Assembly (NCBI RefSeq): GCF_009865385.1 | Contig: NZ_WWJT01000809.1 | Location: forward strand, 1-64,000 | DNA from: Streptomyces sp. SID486 | GTDB taxonomy: Bacteria; Actinomycetota; Actinomycetes; Streptomycetales; Streptomycetaceae | Direction: 5' to 3' | DNA: 64,000 nucleotides | In this document: positions 29,457-36,549 of the stretch, one piece after another | Layout of the letters: each line of letters begins with the position of its first letter | How positions within the stretch are numbered: the first letter of the stretch is position 1 | Position numbers and translations under genes: made by a program | The notes under the pieces: model-generated | Seen by the model: the letters and a program-made list of their open reading frames with translations, nothing else | Told to the model about the DNA's origin: nothing | Database searches by the model: none

Positions 29457-30556
29457 GCGAGCGACGGAGGGGTCTGGGCCGCGGTCTCGGCGCACTTATC
29501 CCCGCTGCCCCGACCGAGAAGACCCCGACACCGGCGGCGATGGGGGGCGGAGCCTCCACCTCCCCGGTCTCGGTGCCGGTGCTGACGACCGACCGGGGAG
29601 TGGCTGCGGCCAAAGTGGCCACGCTGCCGCCGGTGACCCAGGACATCGAGACGGCTCCGGCAAGCCCATCCCCCGCCGAGGTGCCCGCACCTCCGATGGG
29701 TGCCCACTTCGCCGAGATTCCTCTTGACGCCATCACGCCGAACCCGCGCCAGCCGCGCGAGATCTTCGACGAGGACGCGCTCCAGGAGCTGGTCACCTCC
29801 ATCCAGGAGGTCGGCCTTCTGCAGCCCGTCGTGGTGCGGCAGCTGGGACCCGCCCGCTACGAGCTGATCATGGGCGAGCGCCGCTGGCGTGCGTGCCGTG
29901 AGGCCGGTCTCGAGGCCATCCCGGCGATCGTGCGGGCCACGGATGACGAGAAGCTTCTGCTGGACGCCCTGCTGGAGAACCTCCACCGTGCCCAGCTGAA
30001 CCCGATCGAAGAGGCGGCTGCCTACGACCAGCTGCTGAAGGACTTCAACTGCACGCACGATCAGCTGGCCGACCGTATCGGGCGCTCCCGCCCGCAGGTC
30101 TCCAACACCTTGCGCCTGCTGAAGCTGTCCCCGACCGTGCAGAAGAGGGTGGCGGCCGGGGTCCTCTCGGCCGGCCACGCCCGGGCGCTGCTGGCCGTCG
30201 AGGACTCTGAGGAACAGGACCGGCTGGCCCACCGGATCGTGGCCGAGGGACTGTCGGTGCGGTCCGTGGAAGAGATCGTGACGCTGATGGGCTCGCGGCC
30301 CCAGAAGGCTTCACGGGCCCGCGGCCCCCGGGCCGGCTCGGTGCCCTCACCGGCGCTGAACGAACTGGCCACCCGCCTGTCGGACCGCTTCGAAACGCGG
30401 GTGAAGGTCGAGCTGGGCCAGAAGAAGGGCAAGATCACTGTCGAGTTCGCCTCCGCGGACGACCTCGAAAGGATCCTCAGCACGCTCGCCCCGGGCGAGA
30501 GGCTGGCGCTCCAGAAGAGTCTCCAGGAGAGCGACGGCGAGGAGACGCTGGACTGA
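29453..30556 (+). CDS. parB: chromosome partitioning protein ParB
   Basis: 367 residues. CTPase/clamp domain: PNPRQPREIFDEDALQELV and the GERRWRACREAG box that binds CTP. Helix-turn-helix DQLADRIGRSRPQVSNTLRL recognises parS. C-terminal dimerisation region after a basic linker. N-terminal 80 residues are disordered. It loads as a sliding clamp at parS sites and condenses the origin. GTG start overlaps the parA stop; a strong terminator follows at 30588. Confidence 0.96.
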   Translation: MSERRRGLGRGLGALIPAAPTEKTPTPAAMGGGASTSPVSVPVLTTDRGVAAAKVATLPPVTQDIETAPASPSPAEVPAPPMGAHFAEIPLDAITPNPRQPREIFDEDALQELVTSIQEVGLLQPVVVRQLGPARYELIMGERRWRACREAGLEAIPAIVRATDDEKLLLDALLENLHRAQLNPIEEAAAYDQLLKDFNCTHDQLADRIGRSRPQVSNTLRLLKLSPTVQKRVAAGVLSAGHARALLAVEDSEEQDRLAHRIVAEGLSVRSVEEIVTLMGSRPQKASRARGPRAGSVPSPALNELATRLSDRFETRVKVELGQKKGKITVEFASADDLERILSTLAPGERLALQKSLQESDGEETLD

Positions 30557-30587
30557 TCCCTGGTCGGTGCCGCCCGAGGGTGCAGAG

Positions 30588-30628
30588 GAGCGGGCCGTGT
30601 CCGGTGTGTACCGGAACACGGCCCGCTC
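30588..30628 (+). terminator. parAB terminator
   Basis: Stem GAGCGGGCCGTGT (30588-30600) / ACACGGCCCGCTC (30616-30628), with an inner CCGG/CCGG pair, followed by TTTGCTTT. It lies 32 nt after the parB stop. Confidence 0.9.
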
Positions 30629-30734
30629 TTTGCTTTGAGGCGGTATCGAGTGAATCCCATCGTGGATACGATGCGATCAGGTATGGCACATCCACCGGAC
30701 AGCAATCTGATCTGTGAGTGGGGAGTCGGGGGCC

Positions 30735-30992
30735 ATGCGATCGATGAGCCGCACCGGACTGGTGAGCGCGGGCCTGGGCCTCGGAATGGTCGGCGGATTC
30801 GTCGGCAGTCTGCTCAGGGAACGGAGCGTGCTGAGAGCCGTTCGCGATGCGGCCGACGAAGGAAGCGAGGATCAGCCTTCATGGGGCGTCGGCTCGTGCC
30901 GCTCACTCTGGACAACCTTCAGGACCTTCCCCACCGTTGCCGCTCCTGTGTCTTCTGGGAGCTGGACCCCGTCAGTGGTGAAGCCGCACTGA
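30735..30992 (+). CDS. possible small membrane protein overlapping the GNAT gene
   Basis: 85 residues from ATG 30735 with GGAG 9 nt upstream. One helix, GLVSAGLGLGMVGGFVGSLL (about 8-27), then a charged segment LRERSVLRAVRDAADEGSED. It shares its last 112 nt with the acetyltransferase gene in a different frame. Codon use upstream of the overlap looks coding. It may be a leader ORF coupled to the acetyltransferase or an annotation artefact. No family recognised. Confidence 0.4.
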   Translation: MRSMSRTGLVSAGLGLGMVGGFVGSLLRERSVLRAVRDAADEGSEDQPSWGVGSCRSLWTTFRTFPTVAAPVSSGSWTPSVVKPH

Positions 30993-31498
30993 AGGCTGGT
31001 ACTGCCGCGCTGGAGAAGGAAGGCTGGATCTCCGCCGTCCTGCTGGACTGGGGATCGTGCGGCCGGGTGGTGTACGTCGATGACGTCCCGGCGGGGTTCG
31101 TCCTCTACGCCCCGCCGGCCTATGTGCCACGATCCACGGCCTTCCCCACGAGCCCGGTCTCGCCGGATGCCGTCCAGCTGATGACGGCGTTCGTCATGCC
31201 CGGCTACCAGGGACAAGGGCTGGGCCGGGTGCTGGTGCAGACGGTCGCCAAGGATCTGCTGCGCCGGGGGTTCAAAGCGATCGAGGCGTTCGGTGACGTT
31301 CGCTGGGAGCAGCCCGCCTGTCTGCTGCCCGCCGATCATCTGCTGGCGGTGGGCTTCAAGACGGTCCGGCAGCACCCCACGCACCCTCGGCTCCGGCTGG
31401 AGCTGCGGTCCACGCTGTCCTGGAAGGAAGACGTGGAGATGGCGCTCGACCGTCTCCTGGGCGCTGTGCAGAAGGAGCCTGCGCTCAGGCCGCTATAG
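30881..31498 (+). CDS. GNAT family N-acetyltransferase
   Basis: 205 residues from ATG 30881. N-terminal RLVPLTLDNLQDLPHRCRSC and FWELDP are typical of a Streptomyces GNAT located next to parB. Acetyl-CoA-binding motif A: TAFVMPGYQGQGLGRVLVQT, followed by AIEAFGD. Substrate unknown. Start chosen at ATG 30881; GAGGA lies about 10 nt upstream. The in-frame upstream extension to 30635 is Arg-rich and does not resemble the family. Ends at a terminator shared with trxA. Confidence 0.88.
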   Translation: MGRRLVPLTLDNLQDLPHRCRSCVFWELDPVSGEAALKAGTAALEKEGWISAVLLDWGSCGRVVYVDDVPAGFVLYAPPAYVPRSTAFPTSPVSPDAVQLMTAFVMPGYQGQGLGRVLVQTVAKDLLRRGFKAIEAFGDVRWEQPACLLPADHLLAVGFKTVRQHPTHPRLRLELRSTLSWKEDVEMALDRLLGAVQKEPALRPL

Positions 31499-31500
31499 CG

Positions 31501-31530
31501 AACGGGCCAACCCGAGGGGGTTGGCCCGTT
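31501..31530. terminator. bidirectional terminator between GNAT and trxA
   Basis: Perfect 13-bp stem AACGGGCCAACCC (31501-31513) / GGGTTGGCCCGTT (31518-31530), GAGG loop. It begins 3 nt after the acetyltransferase stop and is followed by a parS. Confidence 0.9.
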
Positions 31531-31533
31531 GGT

Positions 31534-31547
31534 GTTTCACGTGAAAC
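31534..31547. promoter_or_regulatory. parS: parS site 3
   Basis: Perfect GTTTCACGTGAAAC, 4 bp after the terminator and 5 bp before the trxA stop. Confidence 0.97.
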
Positions 31548-31551
31548 ACGA

Positions 31552-31881
31552 CTAGCTGATGAAGTCCTCGAGGTCGCGGATGAGCGCGGCCTTGGGCTTG
31601 GCGCCGACGATGGTCTTGGCAACCTCCCCGCCCTGGTAGACGTTCAGGGTCGGGATGGACATGACGCCGTACTTGGCGGCGGTGCCGGGGTTCTCGTCGA
31701 TGTTCAGCTTGACGATCTCGATCTTGTCGCCGTACTCGGCGGCGATCGCCTCGAGGGACGGGGCGATCTGGCGGCACGGGCCGCACCAGGCCGCCCAGAA
31801 GTCCACCAGAACGGGCTTGTCGTTCTTAAGGACGTCCTCGTCGAAGGAGTCGTCGGTCACAGTCTTCAGGTTGCCGGCCAC
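31552..31881 (-). CDS. trxA: thioredoxin
   Basis: 109 residues, standard length. Active site WCGPC with Cys33 and Cys36; preceding strand [10 protein letters not shown] and following cis-Pro region [14 protein letters not shown]. It reduces protein disulfides using electrons from TrxB. It lies 47 bp after trxB and is probably co-transcribed from the SigR-type promoter upstream of trxB. Confidence 0.97.
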   Translation of the reverse strand: MAGNLKTVTDDSFDEDVLKNDKPVLVDFWAAWCGPCRQIAPSLEAIAAEYGDKIEIVKLNIDENPGTAAKYGVMSIPTLNVYQGGEVAKTIVGAKPKAALIRDLEDFIS

Positions 31882-31928
31882 AGGGGGCTCCTTAGCTTGT
31901 CGTGCGGTGGGGCGGGGGAAGGGGAAGA

Positions 31929-32897
31929 TCAGACGGCGGTCTTCTCGGGTTCCGCCTGCTCCTCGTCCGCGAGGGCGGCGAGGAAGCGTTCGGCGTCCAG
32001 AGCCGCGGAGCAGCCGGTACCTGCTGCGGTGATCGCCTGGCGGTAGGTGTGGTCGACCACGTCACCGGCGGCGAAGACCCCGGTCACATTGGTGTGGGTG
32101 GACGGAGAGGCGACCTTCAGGTAGCCCTCCTCGTCCAGGTCCAGTTGACCCTTGAACAGTTCGGTACGCGGGTCGTGGCCGATCGCGATGAACAGACCGG
32201 TCACGGCCAGGTCGGACACCTCGCCGGTCTTGAGGTTGCGCAACTTCAGGCTGGAGAGCTTCTGGTCACCCTGGATCTCGGCGACCTCGCTGTCCCAGAC
32301 GAACTTGATCTTCGGGTCGGCGAAGGCACGCTCCTGCATCGCCTTGGAGGCACGCAGGGTGTCCCGGCGGTGGACGATCGTCACCGACTTGGCGAACCGC
32401 GACAGGAAGGTGGCCTCCTCCATCGCGGTGTCGCCACCGCCGATCACGGCGATGTCGTGGTCCTTGAAGAAGAAGCCGTCACAGGTGGCGCACCAGGAGA
32501 CACCGCGACCCGAGAAGGCGTCCTCGTTCGGCAGACCCAGCTTGCGGTGCTGCGAGCCGGTCGTGACGATGACAGCCTTCGCCCGGTGGACCGTGCCCGC
32601 GGTGTCGGTGACGGTCTTGATCTCACCGGTCAGGTCGACGGAGACGACGTCGTCCGGAACCAGCTCGGCACCGAAGCGCTCGGCCTGCGCGCGCATGTTG
32701 TCCATGAGGTCGGGCCCCATGATGCCGTCGCGGAAGCCCGGGAAGTTCTCCACCTCGGTGGTGTTCATCAGCGCGCCACCCGCGGTGACGGCGCCCTCGA
32801 ATACCAAGGGCTTCAGCGAGGCACGGGCGGTGTACAGCGCCGCCGTGTAACCTGCGGGCCCGGAGCCGATGATGATCACGTTACGGACGTCGCTCAC
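31929..32897 (-). CDS. trxB: NADPH-thioredoxin reductase
   Basis: 322 residues. FAD motif [16 protein letters not shown], redox motif CATCDGFFF with Cys136 and Cys139, NADPH motif [11 protein letters not shown] and a C-terminal FAD segment [20 protein letters not shown]. It reduces thioredoxin. GTG-or-ATG start region preceded by a SigR-like promoter at 32968-32994. It forms trxBA with the next gene. Confidence 0.97.
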   Translation of the reverse strand: MSDVRNVIIIGSGPAGYTAALYTARASLKPLVFEGAVTAGGALMNTTEVENFPGFRDGIMGPDLMDNMRAQAERFGAELVPDDVVSVDLTGEIKTVTDTAGTVHRAKAVIVTTGSQHRKLGLPNEDAFSGRGVSWCATCDGFFFKDHDIAVIGGGDTAMEEATFLSRFAKSVTIVHRRDTLRASKAMQERAFADPKIKFVWDSEVAEIQGDQKLSSLKLRNLKTGEVSDLAVTGLFIAIGHDPRTELFKGQLDLDEEGYLKVASPSTHTNVTGVFAAGDVVDHTYRQAITAAGTGCSAALDAERFLAALADEEQAEPEKTAV

Positions 32898-32967
32898 GGC
32901 TTGATTCCTCGTCTCTGGTCTACGTCAGTGACCGGCAGGAGCCCCTTTCGGGACTCTCACCCCACCC

Positions 32968-32994
32968 AACGGATCCTACGGGGCGAGCATTCCC
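32968..32994 (-). promoter_or_regulatory. SigR-type promoter of trxBA
   Basis: On the minus strand GGGAAT (32994-32989) and GTT (32970-32968) are separated by exactly 18 bp, matching the SigR/SigH oxidative stress consensus GGAAT-N18-GTT. It lies 71 bp upstream of the trxB start. SigR control of trxBA is established in Streptomyces coelicolor; here it is inferred from the match. Confidence 0.88.
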
Positions 32995-33050
32995 GGTGTG
33001 TCAGGGCACACGCGTGCGTCGGGGCGACCGACGGAGCGTTTCCAGCAGAC

Positions 33051-33986
33051 TCAGGAGCGGGTGAGGGAACGCTTCAGAAGCACCTTGCCGACGGCGTCGG
33101 GTTCCTGCTGGATACACGCCGCACCGACGATGTAGGCCGTGACGTGTGAGCTGTCGCCGGCATTGGGCATCACGACCAGGTAGGCGGGCTTCCCGTCGTA
33201 CGTTCCCGTCTTGGCGCCCAGGACATCGTCACTGCGGTGGAGTGCCGCCCTGACGCAGCCGGGGACGGCGACCTCGGCCTTGATCAGGGTGTTCGCACCG
33301 CGGGGCGAGTCGGGCGTGTTCTGCTCGGGGTCGTGGCCCGACCGGGGCTGCCGGCCATCGGACCCCTGCCGGGATTGCCGGCCGCCGAGCAGATCCTTCA
33401 CCTGGGTCTCGACACTCGCGCCGGAGAAGGGCAGAGCGGAGGGTGTGGGCTCGCCCTGGGCGGTAGTCGTCCCGGAGGAACGATCGCCGAGCGACTGCAG
33501 CGCCAGCGTTCCGGCTCCGAGGACGGCTGCGGTCAGGAAGGCGCCCAACACCATACGGCGACGCCGACGCCCCGGCGCGGCCCCCTTGCGTCCGGGGCCG
33601 GTCGTCGCGCGAGGGCGCCCGCCCGGCCGCTCCGGGGTGGCGTGTGTTTCACGTGAAACATGAACCTCTCGCTCCTCCGGGGCTGACCCCGTCACCCCGG
33701 CGAACGCGATGTCCTGCGGTTCGGGAGCGGTGGCGCTCAGTAGTGCCTCGGCGGCGAGGGCGGCATCGATCCGACCGGCCACATCGGCCGGCATGCGCTC
33801 CGCCTCCGATACGGATCCCAGCAGGCCCCGGATCTCCTCCAGTGAGACATGGACATCGGCGCACAGCTCACACGTCTGAAGGTGACGTCGTACGTCCGCG
33901 CTGCGGGCTGGGGGGAGGAGGCCCTCGGTGAGGTCGGAGATCTCCGTGACGTCCGGGTGTCCGGCCGTGTCTGTCGTCGAGGTCAC
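33051..33986 (-). CDS. zinc-finger anti-sigma factor (SigM partner)
   Basis: 311 residues. N-terminal zf-HC2/ZAS motif: His35, Cys39, Cys42 in RRHLQTCELC. A single membrane helix MVLGAFLTAAVLGAGTLALQ follows an Arg-rich segment (about 140-165). The C-terminal exported part (NTLIKAEVAVPGCVRAALHR and YLVVMPNAGDSSHVTAYIVG) has no recognised fold. It overlaps sigM by 4 nt and very likely holds SigM at the membrane. A parS lies in the cytosolic linker, encoding VSRET. Confidence 0.85.
   Translation of the reverse strand: MTSTTDTAGHPDVTEISDLTEGLLPPARSADVRRHLQTCELCADVHVSLEEIRGLLGSVSEAERMPADVAGRIDAALAAEALLSATAPEPQDIAFAGVTGSAPEEREVHVSRETHATPERPGGRPRATTGPGRKGAAPGRRRRRMVLGAFLTAAVLGAGTLALQSLGDRSSGTTTAQGEPTPSALPFSGASVETQVKDLLGGRQSRQGSDGRQPRSGHDPEQNTPDSPRGANTLIKAEVAVPGCVRAALHRSDDVLGAKTGTYDGKPAYLVVMPNAGDSSHVTAYIVGAACIQQEPDAVGKVLLKRSLTRS
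33646..33659. promoter_or_regulatory. parS: parS site 4, inside the anti-sigma gene
   Basis: Perfect GTTTCACGTGAAAC within the anti-sigma coding region, read on the minus strand as HVSRETH in a linker. Confidence 0.97.
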
Positions 33987-34708
33987 GCTCGCCCACCTCC
34001 GCCCTTCACTACGGCTGAATCACTGGGGCCTGTGCTCTCGGGGCCGCGGCTCGAAGACCCCGTTGCAGGTGGGACGGATGTCCCCGCCACCCGGTTCCGT
34101 CGTGCGCCGGGTTCTTTTCCGCTTCCGGAGCCTTCGGGGCGTAGATGCGTGAGGAGGGGCAGCAGGCGGGCTCTGCCCCTGGCGCACCGGCTCTTCACCG
34201 TGCCCGTCGGCACGTCGAGGATGCGAGCCGCTTCCGCCACCGGGTATCCCTGCATGTCCACGAGGACCAGGGCGGCTCGTTGGTCGTGTGGGAGGGTGCC
34301 GAGTGCTTCGAGGAGCTGTCGGTGCACATCGTTCCGCTCGGCCGGCGCCGAGGCCGACTCGTGCGGCTCCAGCAGCTGCTCCAGCCGCTCGGTGTCGTCG
34401 ACGGGGGACGTCTTCCGGGAGGCGGCCTTGCGAGCACGGTCCAGGCAGGCGTTCACCGTGATCCGGTGCAGCCAGGTCGTGACAGCCGACTGGCCCCGGA
34501 AGGTATGGGCAGCCCGGTAGGCCGACACCAAGGCGTCCTGGACGGCGTCTGCGGCCTCCTCGCGCTCCCCCAGTGTCCGCAGGGCGACCGCCCAGAGCCG
34601 GTCCCGATGCCGCCGCACGATCTCACCGAAGGCGTCCGGATCGCCCTTCACATGACGGTCGAGGAGTTCCTTGTCGCTCGTTCCGTCGAATCCGGCGCCC
34701 TCTGCCAT
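33983..34708 (-). CDS. sigM: ECF RNA polymerase sigma factor SigM
   Basis: 241 residues. Sigma region 2: DPDAFGEIVRRHRDRLWAVA and DAVQDALVSAYRAAHTFRG. Region 4: LPHDQRAALVLVDMQGYPVA with the HTH EAARILDVPTGTVKSRCARG. C-terminal 50 residues are a Gly/Ser/Pro/Arg tail. The position next to the thioredoxin genes and upstream of an anti-sigma gene matches SigM of S. coelicolor. Its target promoters are not visible here. Confidence 0.92.
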   Translation of the reverse strand: MAEGAGFDGTSDKELLDRHVKGDPDAFGEIVRRHRDRLWAVALRTLGEREEAADAVQDALVSAYRAAHTFRGQSAVTTWLHRITVNACLDRARKAASRKTSPVDDTERLEQLLEPHESASAPAERNDVHRQLLEALGTLPHDQRAALVLVDMQGYPVAEAARILDVPTGTVKSRCARGRARLLPLLTHLRPEGSGSGKEPGARRNRVAGTSVPPATGSSSRGPESTGPSDSAVVKGGGGRA

Positions 34709-34730
34709 CTGCCCCTCCCGAGCGGAGGCC

Positions 34731-36431
34731 TCAGCTGGTCACCTTGATGTCGGCCACTCGGCCTCGCCAGTGGCCCCCGCCGTCCGAGGGAAGCTTGGTC
34801 AGCCACACCAGGAGATACCGGGACTTGAGGGGCTTTCCTGGGGTGAGTACCACCGTCGTACCCGAACCGTCGGCGGCCTTGGCGTAGTCCTCGAACGAGG
34901 TCGGCTCCGCTGCCGCGTCAGCGTCGGCGGCACGCAGCTCGACCGAGGTCTCGCCCACGAAGCTGACGGTCACCTTGCCGACCTGCTGGACCTTGCCCAG
35001 ATCGAGGATCATGCCGACACCCGGCTTCAGGTTGCCCAACTCGGGGCTCAGGTAGAAGTCCGTCTGCCAGTAGGAGGCCGCATCCGTGTCGATGGCCTTT
35101 CCTATGTCGTCGGGCTTCTCCGACTGGTCCGGGCCGAACGGGTCGAAGTCGCGGGCGCCCTTGATCGGGACGGCCTTGCCCGACGCCGGCTTCTTCGAGC
35201 CCTTGTCCCCGTCGTCCGTCGTCCGGCTCTTGTGCGTGTCGTCGGACTTCCCGCCTCGGTCCATCAGGGCATCCGCCAACTGCCAGCTGCCCAGCCCCAG
35301 CGCGGCGATGAGCAGCGCGGAGACCGCCCACTTCAGCGCCTTGCCGGTGCGGCTCTGCAGTGGTGCCGGCGGAGCCGTGATCGGCTGCGTGGCCCCGGGG
35401 TGGGGTACCTGGCGACCGTAGGTGCCCTGCTGGTAGGTCGTGCGCTGGTACTCGGGCGGCGCCGTGAAGGAAGGCTCGGGCGGGCGGATGCGCGGCATCT
35501 CACCGATCGCCTTCACCAGCTCCTCCGGCGTGGTGCACGGAGCCTCGTGCCGGGAGGCCGTGGCCCCGTCGTTGACGAGGGCGCGCATGGTCAGCTCGGA
35601 CAGGCCCCGGTGCACTCCGGCCCGCACCTGGTCCGGCGGGATGAGGCCGATGTCCTTGGGCAGGCCGGACAGGCCGTACGCGTCGTTCTCGTACGGCCAG
35701 CGCTGGGTCAGCGACGCGTACAGCAGGGCGCCGATGGCCTCGGTGTCGGCACGCTGCGGGGTCTCGGAGCCGATGCCCCGCAGCGCCGCGTTCACGGCGA
35801 GGCCGCGGATGCGCCACTGACCGGTGGAGGCGCGCAGCACGGCGTTCGGGTTCAGCCGCAGATGGGCGAGGCCCTCCCGGTGCGCGGCAGCCATGGCCGA
35901 GGCGATCTGACTGACCATCTGGTAGGCGTCGTGCGGCTCCAGGGGGCCGCCGGCCAGGAGCGTGGACAGTTCGGTCGCGTCGGGCAGCCACTCGTGGACG
36001 ACGTAGACGAGGTCGTTCTCCTCGACGGCGTCGAGGACCTGGACGAAGCGCGGATCGCCGAGCAGCGCGGAGGAACGGGCGGCGGCGAGGACGGAGCGGG
36101 CCCGGGCGTGGTCCGCGGGCAGTACATGGACGCCGACGGCGCGACGGAGTTTCTCGTCGACCGCACGCCAGCTGCTGAATCCGTCCAGACGGGTGACGCA
36201 CTCCTCCAGCCGGTAGCGTCTGGCGAGCTTGTGACCGCTGTGCAGTTCCGGTGGCGAGGTCTTCCGTCCGGGACCTTCGGCTCCGCCGCTCCCCTGTGCC
36301 TCGTCGCTGTCCGTGTCCCGCTCCGGGTTCTTGGCCACCCCGTCGGCCGTGGACTGGTCCGCCTTGGCGGTCAGCGGCTCTTCACCGCTGTTGTCTGCCA
36401 CGTCGACGGCAGCCGTGCTCCGTTCCGCCAC
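34731..36431 (-). CDS. membrane pseudokinase with discoidin-like C-terminus
   Basis: 567 residues from GTG 36431; GGGGAGG lies 14 nt upstream. Residues about 70-330 have a serine/threonine kinase fold (RLEECVTRLDGFSSWRAVDE; LTQRWPYENDAYG) but the motifs are degenerate: His replaces the VAVK-type Lys (GVHVL), the HRD...N loop reads HLRLNPN, and DFG is absent (IRGLAVN). A membrane helix WAVSALLIAALGLGSWQLAD (about 370-390) precedes an exported beta-rich, discoidin-like domain. Catalysis is unlikely; a scaffold role for MurJ, encoded next, is inferred. In mycobacteria MviN carries a pseudokinase domain bound by FhaA. Confidence 0.88.
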   Translation of the reverse strand: MAERSTAAVDVADNSGEEPLTAKADQSTADGVAKNPERDTDSDEAQGSGGAEGPGRKTSPPELHSGHKLARRYRLEECVTRLDGFSSWRAVDEKLRRAVGVHVLPADHARARSVLAAARSSALLGDPRFVQVLDAVEENDLVYVVHEWLPDATELSTLLAGGPLEPHDAYQMVSQIASAMAAAHREGLAHLRLNPNAVLRASTGQWRIRGLAVNAALRGIGSETPQRADTEAIGALLYASLTQRWPYENDAYGLSGLPKDIGLIPPDQVRAGVHRGLSELTMRALVNDGATASRHEAPCTTPEELVKAIGEMPRIRPPEPSFTAPPEYQRTTYQQGTYGRQVPHPGATQPITAPPAPLQSRTGKALKWAVSALLIAALGLGSWQLADALMDRGGKSDDTHKSRTTDDGDKGSKKPASGKAVPIKGARDFDPFGPDQSEKPDDIGKAIDTDAASYWQTDFYLSPELGNLKPGVGMILDLGKVQQVGKVTVSFVGETSVELRAADADAAAEPTSFEDYAKAADGSGTTVVLTPGKPLKSRYLLVWLTKLPSDGGGHWRGRVADIKVTS

Positions 36432-36549
36432 CGTCGTCCCTGCCTCCCCATCCGTTGCACGCTGTCCGACGCCGAAACCAATTGTGCCCACAGTCTGCCG
36501 CTATGCACGACACACGGCAGCGGACGATGGTTGTGCGCCTACCCCCGCC

